Origin: Agapanthus africanus
Taxonomy: Eukaryota; Streptophyta; Magnoliopsida; Asparagales; Amaryllidaceae
Assembly: GCA_030015575.1 (NCBI GenBank)
Contig: JASDDO010000014.1
Coordinates: 170,719,911 to 170,783,910, forward strand
Length of the DNA stretch: 64,000 nucleotides
Direction of reading: 5' to 3'
The position numbers and the translations under genes are program-made. Positions 12,257 through 24,556 of this stretch are shown here, piece by piece; the first letter of the stretch is position 1; each line of letters starts with the position of its first letter. The notes under the pieces were generated by a model that saw nothing but the letters and a program-made list of their open reading frames with translations, was not told the origin of the DNA and did no database searches.

Positions 12257-15200
12257 TGTCACGCCCCGCTTCCCAGAGTACGCTAAGATAGGCACGTGAC
12301 ATAGCCAACCATGCTACCTGTGGATAGAAAATATCCTTCCACAGTCACATTACGGTTGTAGAGATATCAAGAACAATAATAAACTATCTAACACATGTCC
12401 ATAAGCCAGAAATAACGAGTCAAGAATAAAATAATGCGGAAGCAAAAGATCCAATACAAGAATAAACTGGAACATACGTCCCATAATGCGAGCTCACATT
12501 AGGAATGAAAATGCCGAAAGAAAAAAATGAACTAACTACTAACAAGTCCTCACTGCTCAGCCTGCTGACTGAAATACTCCTGCTCGGCCTGTAGCGAAGG
12601 TAAAGAATCTAGGCCATGCAAAACCAAGACGTCAGTGCGTCATAACATCAAGCAATAATATAAACAAGGGTAGCAATACTTGCAGGTATGATCATGAATG
12701 GTAAAACAGATAAAACAACAATATAAATAAGGACAGTGAAGGGTAGTGTGCAGTGAGTAATCTAAACTGGTCTACTGTGTTAACTACTCTCAAGTCTTTG
12801 AAATCAATTTGATGAATCATCGATGTAACTTAATAGTATCCTGTGCGTACCTGGGATCACGATCTATGACTCTCGGACTGAATCCGAGATGTGCCGCAAG
12901 GCAGTAAAGGGTGGTAGGTAATGACGAGTGATGTCAGCAGCATCACCCCGGGGCTGGCCTAGCCTGTAAGACTGATCAGTAAAGGTATTGAACTGTCGAG
13001 TTACAAGTCAGGTTTCATCATTGATTTCCCCATACCCCTAAGTTATATATGTTCAAGTCAGGGATTAATAAATCTGGAGCTAATGCCAACGCAGGATCAA
13101 GCAGGTACAGGTTTGTCTGGATAGACAACAGGAAATGTCCGTAGGGAAAACAGGTCAAGTTTGTTGGCATTAGTAACAAGATCAGGTAACAGGTACAGCC
13201 ATGGTACGTCAGGTCAAGTCAGGTAGTATATAGGTATCAAGTCATGTCAAGAGGTGCACGGTATCACGTTATGTCAAGAAATGGTATATCAAGTCAAGTC
13301 AGGGGTGCACAAATATCATGTGGGTGCTCATAATCAAACTAAAATAAGCATGGGTATACAAAACAAGTATGGGGTACTAATGGAACAATAAAAATGGAAC
13401 ATTATGATGTGGTATGCAAACTAGGTACAGATTAAAACATATGGATGCACAGTTATCGATTTGGGTTAAAGTGATAGTTCCAACGTTAATTAAAATACAC
13501 TTTATCAAATATGAAATGTTAAAATCTCATTATTATATATTAAATGATCTAGGGATACAATTGCATATATATTAGGCTAGATGGATGCAAATGGTGTCCG
13601 AAGGGTTATAAACTATTAAAAGGGTACTATGGGTTGTACAATTAAGCATTATGTGATTCAAATATGAATACGGGTACAATGGATTGTAATCTAATATGCA
13701 ACATGATATGTTTCAAGTTCTAGATCTAAAATAATATAAACGGAACATCGAAATGGAATATGGGACACTAGATTTAAACAACAGATTTAATATGCAATTA
13801 AATACGTATAAAATAATATGAATAGCATGTAGCAAGTTTTACTTGCCTAAACGGATCAAGAAACGGGTATACGAAACGTCACACGTCGGCGGGAAAAGTC
13901 GCGACGCGCGCACGGTACACGGAACAGATCCAAACAACGCACAAGGTGATCACACGGGTCAGGTACGCTTGCTGGGTCATCGGGATCGTCGACGTCGTCG
14001 CGGCTCCGGCGATCTACAGTGATTCTAAAAAAACAGAAAGAAAAAATAAAAGAAAGAAAGTATAGAAAAGAAGAAGAAGGGAAGAAGGGAAGAATGAGAG
14101 AGAGAGCTTACTGTGGATAAGTGCTCTGGGGTTCCAGGGGAGTTGGCAAGGGGCAACGACGACGACGGGTTGCCGGCGTGGGGTTTGCCAGCGAAGGGTA
14201 GTGGCTGCGGTTCTTGGTGCAGGGAATGGTGCTCGTGTTCTTGGGTGAAGTGGTCGGGTTCGGGGGTTTGTAGGGTTAGAGAAGGAGGGATGGGGAGAAG
14301 ATGGGGAAATGGTGACCAGGGGAGGCCGACGAGGTGGTCGGCGGCGATGGGAAATGAAGGTGGCGGCGATATGTGCGTGGGTGTTCGGGTTGGTCGGGGA
14401 CGAAGGTTGCAGGGGAGAGGAGAGGGATGAGGTTGTCCAGGGAGGAGAGGGCGTGGAGACGAAGGTGAGGTCGGCGGTGATGGCGACGGCGACGAGGCAA
14501 GGCGTGGGTTAGGGTTCTCGGAAGCGGGAAAAAAACGAAGAAGAGGAGGTGATAATAGTGAGGGGAGGTGACGGGATCCAATATAAAAGAAAGAGAGAGA
14601 GAGAGCCGACGAGATTAGTTGTTAGGATAGGATTTAAAAAGATTTAAAAAAAAATATGAAAGTGGAGGAGAGAGAGACAGGGATTTTAGATTAGGATTTT
14701 TAGAATATTAAGAATATATTTTTAACAGTTTAAACAATCCTAAAGATATAATATTATAATATAAGTCCGTTTTGAGATTTTGGCAAATACAAACTTACTC
14801 CAAAACACGCCCGAGTCGGGTCCAAAAATTTAGATTTAAAATACGAAAAATTTATGCGACTACCAAATTTTAAAATGGATGCTTAGGTAACGAAAATGCA
14901 TACCCCCAAGAACGGATGCACGTACGTGCGCGTAACTATCCAAACACATCCGTTTCACTGAACGGGACGAGGACAAGATGCGCGGACGCTACCACGGGGT
15001 TAGGGGTGTCATGCAGGCTATGAATTGCAATTTTAATTTATTATACATGACCTAAAATGTTATACGTAAAATATGCGATGCTAAAAGAAATGCCAATATA
15101 CAGTTCACAGTAAATGCACGTGTCTATTTAACAAGTCAGGGTAGTTTATAAACATGAATCAACAGGTTCAAGCAAGCGGGTCAGGTCGAATGCAAAGTAA

Positions 15201-15302
15201 ATGTAAAATTACTATTCGCACCCAAACACGATAAATAAATAAAATTCCACAGATAAACAAATACGGAAACAAAAATTGGTATAACTGAACTCGGTTGTTA
15301 CA
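12257..15302 (-). repeat. 5' LTR of the Tekay-type element
   Basis: It is 3,046 bp and pairs with 4292-7353 from TGTCACGCC to GTTACA. Relative to the other copy it has scattered transitions and a shorter GA tract. It holds no genes. The open frames around 14113-14581 are low-complexity sequence also present, with changes, in the other LTR. Confidence 0.92.
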
Positions 15303-15307
15303 TATGT
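15303..15307. other. Target-site duplication, right copy (TATGT)
   Basis: It matches 4287-4291 exactly and abuts the right LTR terminus. Confidence 0.85.
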
Positions 15308-15438
15308 TCTTCAATTATAAATAACACCTTTTAATAATTAATAATAATAATAGGGAAAATGACTGTGCAAATGTGCAATAAATATGACTGATCAGCAAGG
15401 TATCACATACCCTTTTATACATTTAAATTTAATCGTCG

Positions 15439-15471
<33 letters not shown>

Positions 15472-15491
15472 AATTTTTGTAATTTCAGACC
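15308..15491. repeat. AT-rich stretch with a TA microsatellite
   Basis: It continues the AT-rich sequence interrupted at 4291 and contains about 15 TA units at 15440-15469. A second TA tract lies at 16139-16163. Nothing coding is seen. Confidence 0.7.
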
Positions 15492-16613
15492 CAGGGACAT
15501 TACAGATTCATCGGCGTCATCGGCAAGGATGGCGTTCCTATGTTGTTCGATGCATATCGGCCCATAGACTAGGTCATATCTGAATGCCAAGTTATCAAGA
15601 GGAGACGAAAATATGAAGGAAGCATCATTACATTACCTGGGCTACAGCGACTGAGGAATAAAGGTAGGCGATGATGGAGGCCATTTTTCAGGATGTCTAG
15701 AGAGAGGATTGACCATTGCTAGTCGCGTTTTATGAGCGTGATGATGTTCAGGTATAAATTTAATTTTTAAGATTATAATAATATAACATGAAATCATATT
15801 TTGTGGTATATAATATTTTCTTCAATATATTTGTAAGGCGGCGTCGATTCGCAATAGGGAGAACTGGAACAAGGGCGTCAAAGAACGCGCTATCCTGATC
15901 CAAGGGAAGCGGTCGCAGGCTAGCACTCAGCACCAGCTCGTGAGTATTTCGACGTTTAAAAATATATGTTTTCTTTGTCGCAAATTACTTATTGAAATAA
16001 ATCCTAATTTTATCGCAGAAAAAGAAAGACCACGCCAACTACACTGCTGCCAGGAGACGATCCGCGTTACACAGGGGCACGGGCGAGTACATAGTAAGTT
16101 TCATATAATGAAGTCGATACTGTATTTAAATTAACACGTATATATATATATATATATATATATTCTTCACAGACCCAGTTCCAGGAGAGGACAAACGCCT
16201 TAGGACTTGGCCCCGACGACTCGATTACCGCCATTGTCCCTGTTCTGGATTCGATATCCAGCAGACATCACGGTGGTTATGAGCGCGGGGTTGGTCCTGG
16301 GGCCCACCGATACTTTGCCAGGCCTCTGTCCGTCCACGAGTACGTTGTGGCCTAGACGCGGGAAGATGTGGCCACTACGTTGCAGGAGGAGATTCGTCGG
16401 CTCCAAGATCGAGTGGAGCAGCTTAATGTGTGGGTGGATATGCTTGATGCGCAGATCGAGGGGTTAAGGCGGTCAAATGTAGAGGCTATCAGGCAGGCCA
16501 TACGAGATGAATTTCGGAGTATGTTCAAGTCACGGGACGATGGAGCTGGATCGTCCCAACGACCAGAGATTATTGATTTTTTGATACAAACATTTGTTTT
16601 ATTGGTTTATTGA
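15492..16613 (+). pseudogene. Decayed exons of a probable CACTA (En/Spm) accessory/transposase protein
   Basis: Exon-like blocks are separated by GT...AG intervals: a block reading HYRFIGVIGKDGVPMLFDAY, then AASIRNRENWNKGVKERAIL, then KKKDHANYTAARRRSALHRG, then a longer block ending in a coiled coil (LQEEIRRLQDRVEQLNVWVD, IRQAIRDEFRSMFKSRDD). Stops occur inside the first and last blocks. The arrangement resembles the Ptta/En-Spm transposase family: short basic exons with N-R spacing and a C-terminal coiled coil. The assignment rests on pattern only and no catalytic motif is visible. It could instead be a fragment of an unrelated plant gene. Confidence 0.35.
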
Positions 16614-16786
16614 ATATACTGTTTGGTGTATATATTTTGTTTATAATTGTGTTTGATTCTAATCATATTATTTCTTGATTGTTATAATTGTGTGAAATTT
16701 GATCGTATTATCATTATCTATTGTTGGTTGTAATTGAAAGAAGCGCGCGTGGAGCGCGTAGATTTCTGTTTAAAATTTTTTTAATA

Positions 16787-17000
16787 ATATGGTCACGATT
16801 TTAACCATGACCATATGATATAGTCACGGTTACCATCTATAGCAGGTATTCTATATTATGGTTTAACCTTCACTATGATATTCCCTTATGGTCACGGTTT
16901 AAACCGTGACTATAAGATCTATATAGTCACGGTTACCTACTATATCAGGTATTCTATATTATAGTTTAACCTTTTGGTCACGGTTTAAACCGTGACTGTA
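16787..17000. repeat. Inverted repeat cluster, GTCACGGTTTAAACCGTGAC type
   Basis: Three or more copies of GGTCACGGTTT/AAACCGTGACC-type palindromes alternate with near-identical spacers (ATCAGGTATTCTATATTATAGTTTAACC). Such subterminal repeats are typical of CACTA transposons, and they lie just downstream of the candidate transposase exons. A CACTA terminus with a 3-bp duplication was not found. Confidence 0.5.
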
Positions 17001-17774
17001 AATCACCGGTTCTCGTATATATTTTTCCGTATATTTTTGTCAGATTTTCCTTGAATAATTTTGCACTTTTTTTTTAGATTTTTAAATATTTTTTTTATTA
17101 TTTTACTTAATTATTAATCCTAACTCCTAAACCTAACCCTAACACTACCAGACCCGACTCACACGACCCGACCCGACTCACTCACTTCCTTCTTCTTCTC
17201 CCTCGCCTCGTTTTCTTTTCCCGCTCGTTTCCTTTCCCTAACGTCTCCTCCTACCTTACGCCCACGCCGCAACGACCGCGCCCCATGCCAACGAATCCCC
17301 GAGATCACCTCCCCTAAATCCTCACTGTTCCCCTCTCTCTCCCCCTCGCCGACGTCTCCACTAGACTCTCTCCCCAACGGCCACGACGACCACCACAGGC
17401 GACCACCGACACCTTCGACTCCCAAGCCAACCCAACTCCATCCCCGGTGCTCCCTCTTCATAGCCGATGAGGTCTTCCTCCTTCAGCTTGAGCCCACTGA
17501 TGCCATGAACCCACTGCCGCCTCTCTGCCTCCATCGACCCACCAGGCCCTTGCATCCATCGCCGCAGCCACCACCAGCTCCACCTCAGCGACGAGCCCCG
17601 ACCTCCTCGCTTCCTTAACTCCATCCCCTCACCCGAGCGCGTCCCTCCCCGTTGCAACCGCCACCGGAGCTCGACACCACTGACGCCACTTCCTCTATCG
17701 TCGCCATAACACCCCGGAGCTCCGCTGCCCTCACCACCGTGTCACAGCGCCCGTTCTCAGCTCTGCATCATGCC
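17001..17774. other. C-rich unassigned flank of the Tat insertion
   Basis: Pyrimidine-rich, GC-rich sequence (17150-17774) with open frames on both strands but no recognisable domain. It resembles in composition the transcribed part of chromovirus LTRs such as 21100-21900, and may be an LTR fragment cut by the element ending at 17775. No function is proposed. Confidence 0.3.
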
Positions 17775-17991
17775 TGTTCCCTGCCGAAAGACACGGGGAC
17801 GCGACCGCGCAGGTCCGTCTGGCCTGAATTTCAGGGCAGATGCTAATTGGTGCTATCCGTCCACCTCTCGGAAGATGCCAAGTTGATTTATGACACCATC
17901 TATCGAAGGTTTAAATGGATGCGGCCGATATAGCAGACTTCGTCAGATTCCCCCTCGTTTGAGAGGTTTTTGATTATGGGGACGCTCTTCC

Positions 17992-18038
17992 CTGCAGGCA
18001 CAAGCCCCTGCAGTTAATTATGCTACCGCATCGCGGTA
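17992..18038 (-). other. Two conserved stem-loops near the LTR end
   Basis: CTGCAGG/CCTGCAG (8-base loop, 17992-18013) and TACCGC/GCGGTA (3-base loop, 18024-18038). Both stems are kept in the other Tat LTR at 53908-53929 and 53883-53897. They would lie in the transcribed end of the LTR. Confidence 0.6.
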
Positions 18039-18429
18039 ACCACTTTCTCTTTCTCCAGATGGTCACTTCGTGTCGTGGGTGTTTGTTTTGTTTTTGGTTG
18101 CCCGTGGATTGTATACGGAGACTAATTTATGTCGTCGCCCGTAGGGTGTGGATTACTCCAAATCCGTATCTTCTTAGATTTGGGTTTTGGTTTGGGTTTA
18201 AGGATACGTTAGTCTCATTTAAGATTAAGATCAACTTAAACGTTAGTTAATGATACGTTAGTCTAATTTTATACTAAGATCAACTTAACGCTTGTTAAGG
18301 ATACGTCAGTCTAATTTTAGACTGAGATCAACTTAACGGGATCGTTTAGATCCAACAAAAGAGCATTTGGGCTCTATTGTGTTTTAGTTTAGGGACTTTG
18401 CGGTCAATTACCAGTTTAAGGACATGATG

Positions 18430-18690
18430 GTCCAAGGTTAAGGACATCATAGTCCGTGAGTTTAAGGACCCCACAGTCCAAGGTTAATGACATCATAGTC
18501 CGTGGGCTTAAGGACCCCACAGTCCGAGGTTAAAGACATCGTAGTCCGTGGGCTTAAGGACCCCACAGTCCAGGTTAAGGACATCGTAGTCCGTGAGTTT
18601 AAGGACCCCACAGTCCGTAGTTTAAAGACGTCATAGTCTATAAAGTTTAAGGACATCATAGTCCATGAGTTTAAGGACCCCACAGTCCAT
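18430..18690 (-). repeat. GGAC...GTCC tandem repeat in the Tat LTR
   Basis: About ten units of 20-27 bases. On the minus strand each reads GGAC, six bases, GTCCTTAA (for example GGACTGTGGGGTCC). The same unit type occurs at 53260-53580, 40230-40340 and 63625-63785. The frames open through it are repeat artefacts. Confidence 0.8.
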
Positions 18691-19019
18691 GAAATGTGTG
18701 GTTGTCGGGACCCGTCACCTCTCTGAAGACGTTGAAGGATTACAACGACAGATATCAGAGGAGTAAAGAGATGTACCCTCGAACCGGTGTAAGTTGGTTG
18801 AAAGATCTGTAGTCCAATTTGGGACTAAGATCTGCTAAATATTTATGAGCAGACGGGCTTAATTAAATATAAGTTGAGGACTTATGGCCAATATTGGGCT
18901 CAGTCCAATAAATGTTTAACATTTTTATTCTGGCTATTGAGCCTTTATTTGGGCTTGGCCCTTTTAATAATGCTGAGCATTAGATCTTGGCAAAAAAAAA
19001 TCTTTTATTTTGTCTTGTA

Positions 19020-20254
19020 TTGAATGCAAAGCATTCAGCAGAGCTCTGGCTCATTAAAGAACAATTTGTGTTCTGTCAGCGCAACCTATGGTGCGCTAGA
19101 CGCTTTGCGCCGAACAAAAAAGTGCAGTGCGCTTCTGCCACGTGGCGCGCATGTAAGGGACACGTGTCATGTTCTGCGCTAGGCGCCAGATGATGAGCGC
19201 AGTGCGTCAGTTTATGAGCGCTGAGCGCTAATTTATGAGCGTATTGCGCTAGTTTAGTGGCGCACATGTGAGTGACATGTGGCGCGTTTAGCGCTGAGCG
19301 TCAGCCCATGAGCGCAGTGCGCTATTTCAGAAGCGCAAAGCGCAAGTGGCATATGTGGTTGACACGTGGCGCGCCGGTCCAGAGAGCGCAGAAACGCTGT
19401 TCAAGAGCGCAAGGCGCAGTTCAATAGCGCAAGGCGCATTTCAATAGCGCAAAAGCGCATTTGATCAATTTTTATGATCTGTGAACAAATTTATGTTCTT
19501 TTAAAAGAGATTTTGTCTCAAGATTCAAGAACAATAGTTCTTATTTTTTTGAAAGGGCTTGCCTTTATAGATCAATGATCTGTGTGAAGAATATGTTCTT
19601 CTTCTATTATGTGATGAGATCTTTTTGATCTTTTTTATGAAAGACCTTGGTCTTTGTAGATCTATGATCTTTTTTAAGAAGATAATTCTTCTTTTTATGA
19701 GATGATTTCATCTCTGTATTCATCATTCATGATCTTTACCTTGAAAAAATAATCTTCTTTTGCTGAGAGCTTTCTCTTCTTTCTTTTGAATTTCTCAAAA
19801 TGTATAGGGGGTTTCTCTATCTCAGACTTGAAGTCTGGGGGCCTTTATATAGGGCCAGCTGATTTGTTGAATCGGTTAAAGAGATCTTTCTCTGATTGAT
19901 TTGGGGATATTTTCCACCGTTGGATTTTTTATCCTAAGGCTTCTATTTTACAGAAGGCAATCTTCTTGTTTTTAACAAGATTGGAAAATCTTTTCATAAC
20001 AGAATTTTAATTCTGATTAATTCATGATTTATCATTATTATTAGATCTTTTGATCTAACGGTGGGGAATTTTATAATTCCAGCGCTGGCGCACCCGTGCT
20101 TTGCACGTGGTGCGCCGCTCAGAGCGCAGCGCACTTTGCGCTAGCGCACCTACATTTGACACGTGGTGCGCTGTCTAGAGCGCAGCGCAGCCTGCGCTAG
20201 CGCACCCGTGTCTGACACGTGGTGCGCAGTGCGCCTAGCGCTAGCGCACACATG
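19020..20254 (-). repeat. Array of short inverted repeats and GCGC/ACGTG motifs in the LTR
   Basis: From 19070 to 19460 the sequence alternates GCGC...GCGC words with ACACGTGGCGCGC. From 19440 to 19800 it is a run of small stem-loops with differing stems, for example AAGAAC/GTTCTT (19527-19542), GAAGAA/TTCTTC (19586-19601) and AAAGACC/GGTCTTT (19640-19655). From 20080 the GCGC/ACGTG words resume. No gene is seen. Confidence 0.65.
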
Positions 20255-20678
20255 GTGCACTGCCTAGGGCGCAGCGCACCTGGTGCTAGTGCATCCGTGT
20301 TTGACACGTGGCGCGCAACGCGCCTAGCACTGGATCTGAAGCGTTGCTTCAATTTTTGAATTTTGAATTTCAAAACAGAGCTTTGCTCTGATTGTGGGTG
20401 CACTGCCTAGGGCGCAGCGCACCTGGCGCTAGCTCATCCGTGTTTGATACGTGGCGCGCAGCGCGCCTAGCGCTGGATCTGAAGAGTTGCTTCAATTTTT
20501 GAATTTTGAATTTCAAAATATGCTCTGATTGTGGGTGCACTGCCTAGGGCGCAGCGCACCTGGCGCTAGCGCATCCGTGTTTGACACGTGGTGCGCAGCG
20601 CGCCTAGCGCTGGATCTGAAGCGTTGATTCAATTTTTGAATTTTGAATTTTAAAATAGAGCTTTGCTCTGATTGGCGG
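20255..20678 (-). repeat. Three tandem copies of a 137-143-bp unit
   Basis: Units start with GTGCACTGCCTAGGG at 20255, 20398 and 20535. Each contains GCGCAGCGCACC, ACACGTGGCGCGCA or a variant, a TTTTTGAATTTTGAATTT stretch and a hairpin AGAGC...GCTCT. The array is interrupted at 20679 by the chromovirus LTR. Confidence 0.8.
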
Positions 20679-20857
20679 TGTAATACCCAGTTCTTTTATA
20701 CACCAATATCCGTATTTTTTTTAAAAAGGGTTAATTACAAATTTATTTATTTATATCTATAAACCATTTTAAATATTTTAAACTCCCAATCCATTTTATT
20801 TTTCCCCTCTCCTTTTTCACAAACCCTAATCCCAATTCCCCATCTCCTTTTTCCATT

Positions 20858-20865
20858 TATATAAA
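20858..20865 (+). promoter_or_regulatory. TATA box of the solo LTR
   Basis: TATATAAA sits 180 bases into the LTR and is followed by CTCTTTTCCCGG-type pyrimidine-rich leader sequence. Confidence 0.45.
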
Positions 20866-21199
20866 CCTCTCTTTTCCCGGCCCATCTCTTTTCCCCTTCC
20901 CAATTAACCCTAAATTCCTCCCCAGCCCACTCCCTTTATTCCTTAATAAAATAAATAGAACAATATATATATATATATATATATTAAGCCAGCCCACTCC
21001 TCTCTTTTCCTATTTTTGTTTAATCCCCAGCCCGGCCCATTCCTTTCTTCTCTCACATTTTATCTTAAAATCCTCAAGCCCAAACCGGCCCAGCCCATTC
21101 ACTAAACTCCCAACCCGACCCGCTTCAAACCCTTTCTTCTTCCCGTTACAAACCTCTCCCGCTCTTTTCCTGCACCCACGTCGCCGCTCATCTCGCGCC

Positions 21200-22070
21200 G
21201 TGCCCCGCTCCTCGCGCCCACGACGCGTGCGGCCCCTACGACCCGCTCCCCCAATGGCTCACTCATCTCTCTCCCTCACATCCTCGTCTCAACTCCTCCT
21301 TTTCTCTCCACAGAAAAACCCCATCGTCGAACCCACTGTTTCGAGTGCCCATCACCCGCTCACCGACGACGACGACGACCGACCTCCTCCTCCATCGACC
21401 GAGCCCCTCCTCACCTTCTTCTCCTCCACCGAGCTCTCTCGTCGACTCCCTCACTCTCTTCTCTCCACAACCGAACGCCCTCACTTCCCCCCTCACAACA
21501 CCTATCATCATCCATCTCCGGCCACCCGAGCTCCCCTGCAGCGACCATCTCTCGTCGACTCCCTCACTCTCTTCTCTCCACAACCGAACGCCCTCACTTC
21601 CCCCTCTGCGCAACACCAAGCCTCACCCTCCTCTTCTCCAAACAGCCACCACCACCGTCCAAGCCGCCGTCACAGTCGCCGTCACCTTTGCATTCGTCAC
21701 CAACAACTCCATCACTCCTGTCGATCACCATCAAACCGAGCTCCCTCCTTCGTGGTTGTCTCCGTCGCCGCTAGTTCCCGTCGTGGTCACAGCAGCCCGC
21801 CTCGACCACCGAGCTCACTCCCCTGCACTCGACGCCGGCAAGCCCCACTACCCGACGGCACCTCCGTCGACCCCACGTAAGTCCCTCTCTTTCTCTCTTT
21901 CTCTCTCTCTAAACCTCTCTCTCTATCTCTATCTCTCTGTTTCTCTCTCACTCTCTCTCTCTCCGTCTGTCTGTCACTCTCTCTCTCTAAACCTCTCTCT
22001 CTCTGTCTCTCTCTCTCTCTAAATCTCTCTCTCTCTATTTCTCTAAATATCTCTCTCTCTCTGTATCAGC
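21200..22070 (+). repeat. C-rich low-complexity and CT-repeat part of the LTR
   Basis: Long frames are open here only because of biased composition (Pro, Ser and His rich). The segment ends in a CTCTCT microsatellite at about 21885-22065. A duplicated block of about 60 bases (CTCGTCGACTCCCTCACTCT) occurs at about 21437 and 21550. A donor-like CACGTAAGTCCC lies near 21875. Confidence 0.7.
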
Positions 22071-24556
22071 ACCAGCAACCCCCAGCCCCGGCACCCTCCT
22101 CACTGCATCCCTAGCCGCCGCGGTCGAGACCCGGCATTTCGTCGAACATCTACAGCGATAGCCGTTGCCGCTATTCGGGTCACCGACATCGCCATCAAAA
22201 CTATGGCCTCGATCCCTTAAGCCGTCATCATCACCAACACGCCGTTCGTCGCAACGTCCGTCGCACCCACCGAGCCGTCAAGTACAAGAAGCAAAAGACC
22301 CGACGAGGCTAAACCTGTGCTGCGTTCGTGACGCGATCGTGCCATTGCCGCTGCCGTGCGTCGCCAAAGCATCTCCAGGCAAGTACCCTACTTTCTTCAT
22401 GCTATATTATTTCCGTTATAATTCAAACCGCATTATTTCCCTATTTGCGATTCATGAAGAGTTAGATAACGCAATTGTTCGATGTAAGAGCCCAACGAGA
22501 ATCTTCATCTAATTTGACGGAATTGGATTTCCTACGCTGGCCCGTGTGATAATGAATACTTTGTGTAAATTTCACCGGAAAATATGACTGTTGATGACCA
22601 AAACAAACACCCCAAATGCACCCGTGAAAACTGGGAATTTCCCGCACCTGAAAATCGTTAAAATCACAATAAATCGTGTACATATTGAAATGATGCGTTC
22701 GAGGGTTCAAATTGAAAACAACTCGACGAACTGTAACACTATGCAAGTTTCTAATGGTTTCTGTACTGAAATTGTGATGATAATTGGGTCGGAGAGCGGC
22801 TCTGGACTGCAGTCCAGAGCAACTCGGGTTACTGTTTTCTGTCCCGTAATGTGTACTACCTCGTTTCCTGAACTCGTATGTCGTGGAACTCTGCATTTTA
22901 TTAAAGGTGAATCTTTTATCTAAATAACACAAGTGGTTTCATCCCGTATTGTCGACGTTTGCTATTTAATCTGTAATTTAAAGGAACAGGACGTATAACA
23001 GTCCAAGTCAGAATCAGAATTGACATACTAGTGTTGAACAGTGCATAACTTTTGATGTACAAATGCGATTGAGAATCCGTCTGTTGCGTTGAAAACCCTA
23101 TTGAAAAACCTAGATTTCATTCAACTATAGAGTCGCTAAAATCTGATCCCAACTGGGATTAAAATGCGTTGCGAAACGGACTTCCGATTCTGAAACCGGA
23201 TTACCAGCAGTGAACGCTTAAAATGAAATGTCCATATCTAGTGATCCTGAAACCCGATTGAAGTGAAACCAAATTTGCTGCGTAGATAATCAAATATACT
23301 ACCTATCCCCTGTACATTATTTTGCTAAATTTGGCATGTATGATTTATGATAAATTATGCAAGTGGTAGTATACCGACATATGACATCCTAATCATGCCT
23401 TAGACACTGTTTTCTCACCACATCATACATGTATGTCATTGCATTGGTAACCTAGTGATCATGTGCATTACCCAGTGTTAGGTATTAGTGCTGATTGTGG
23501 TAAGTACGTTAGTGTTCGTGCATGAATGGATAAGTGAAAGTGATACGTACTTGTACACAATCAGTGGACCCTATTGTTCTATTGCATTGTCGACGTCTGT
23601 GGGACGTGTATAAGGGTGACTATAAGTGGTATGGGACACTTATAGAAGCTCTTTTATGGGTGTCACAGGTAAGGCACCAGACACTGCCCATTTATCTTAG
23701 GTATCAGTCGGGACGTGCTTGATGGAGACCTGTCTCCAGTTCTCGCGCAGACTTGTCATGGACCGACCGGTATTTGAGGTTATGGTTGGCGTTTGATGTA
23801 GACCACGGGGTGTGGGGTAGTTTGAGTGTGAGAGTCAACAGAATCTCAGGAGTCCCATGCCGGCTTATATATATGGAGATATATGGAGATTTACAGGGTA
23901 CATGATTATTACCGTGAGTTATAGTTTGGGCCCGTGGTCCCTTGTCCTTGGGTCCTACCCTTAGGTGGAGGACACTCACGAGTGGTTGACTCTCACACTT
24001 GGACTGACGATAGGCTTAGTGACCTGTATAGCGAGACTTAGAGACTGATAGGGATAGTGACATGGACATGCATTGCTTACTGTATTGACACACCTGACAC
24101 ACTATTTTACTGCTTTACTGTTCACCTGCTCTATTAGACACCGCATTGGTTACTCTATGTTCACATCTTTACTATCTTGATTTACTGTTATATATCTATT
24201 ATCACCGTTCAAGTTACCACTTGCATCTATATATATATTGCTATCGCGTCGCTCTGACGACCTGAGTATGCATGCTCAGAGTGAGAAGTGGATCTAGCTT
24301 GGACCAGGACCAGACGTACATCGCGGACATCTTGATTAGCTATCCAGAGCTATACCCTTTTGATCTCCATCAGGTTAGTTCCTTGTATCTGTTTTGCTTC
24401 AGTTACTGTATTTCTCATAACCTGTGCGTTGTTTACTGATTACCACGTAAAGCTAGAAGCCGAAATGTGACTACGGAGAGATATTACCTTGACCGTAGGA
24501 GCATGGCTGGTCTTGTCAACCCCTCGTTTCCGTATTTTGGGAAGCGGGGCGTGACA

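Larger units (their letters stand above)
4292..15302 (-). mobile_element. Complete Tekay/Del-type Ty3-gypsy chromovirus, inactivated
   Basis: The 11.0-kb element is bounded by two long LTRs (4292-7353 and 12257-15302) and a perfect TATGT duplication. On the minus strand the order is LTR, initiator-Met-type PBS, gag with zinc knuckles, protease, RT, RNase H, integrase, chromodomain, LTR. This is the Ty3/gypsy order, and the C-terminal chromodomain plus long LTRs point to the Tekay (Del) chromoviruses. LTR copies differ by a few percent by eye. The polyprotein frame is interrupted by at least seven stop codons and two frameshifts, so the copy is not autonomous. Confidence 0.92.
20679..24556 (+). 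mobile_element. Solo LTR of a Tekay-type element, nested in the Tat LTR
   Basis: It begins TGTAATACCC and ends GGGAAGCGGGGCGTGACA, the same termini as the other chromovirus LTRs here. There is a TATA box at 20858-20865 and no internal region, so it is a single 3.9-kb LTR, most simply left by LTR-LTR recombination. Flanks GGCGG and TGGGG are not an exact 5-bp duplication, which leaves room for mutation or another origin. 22080-24500 holds no recognisable gene. Confidence 0.7.

Noticed and set aside
17159-17657. Minus-strand Gly/Arg/Glu-rich frames
   Set aside because: Purine-rich shadow of a pyrimidine-rich strand; no motif and no gene context.
21200-22022. Two 225-codon Pro/Ser-rich frames
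   Set aside because: Composition-driven frames in a C-rich LTR segment; no domain, and both overlap in different frames.
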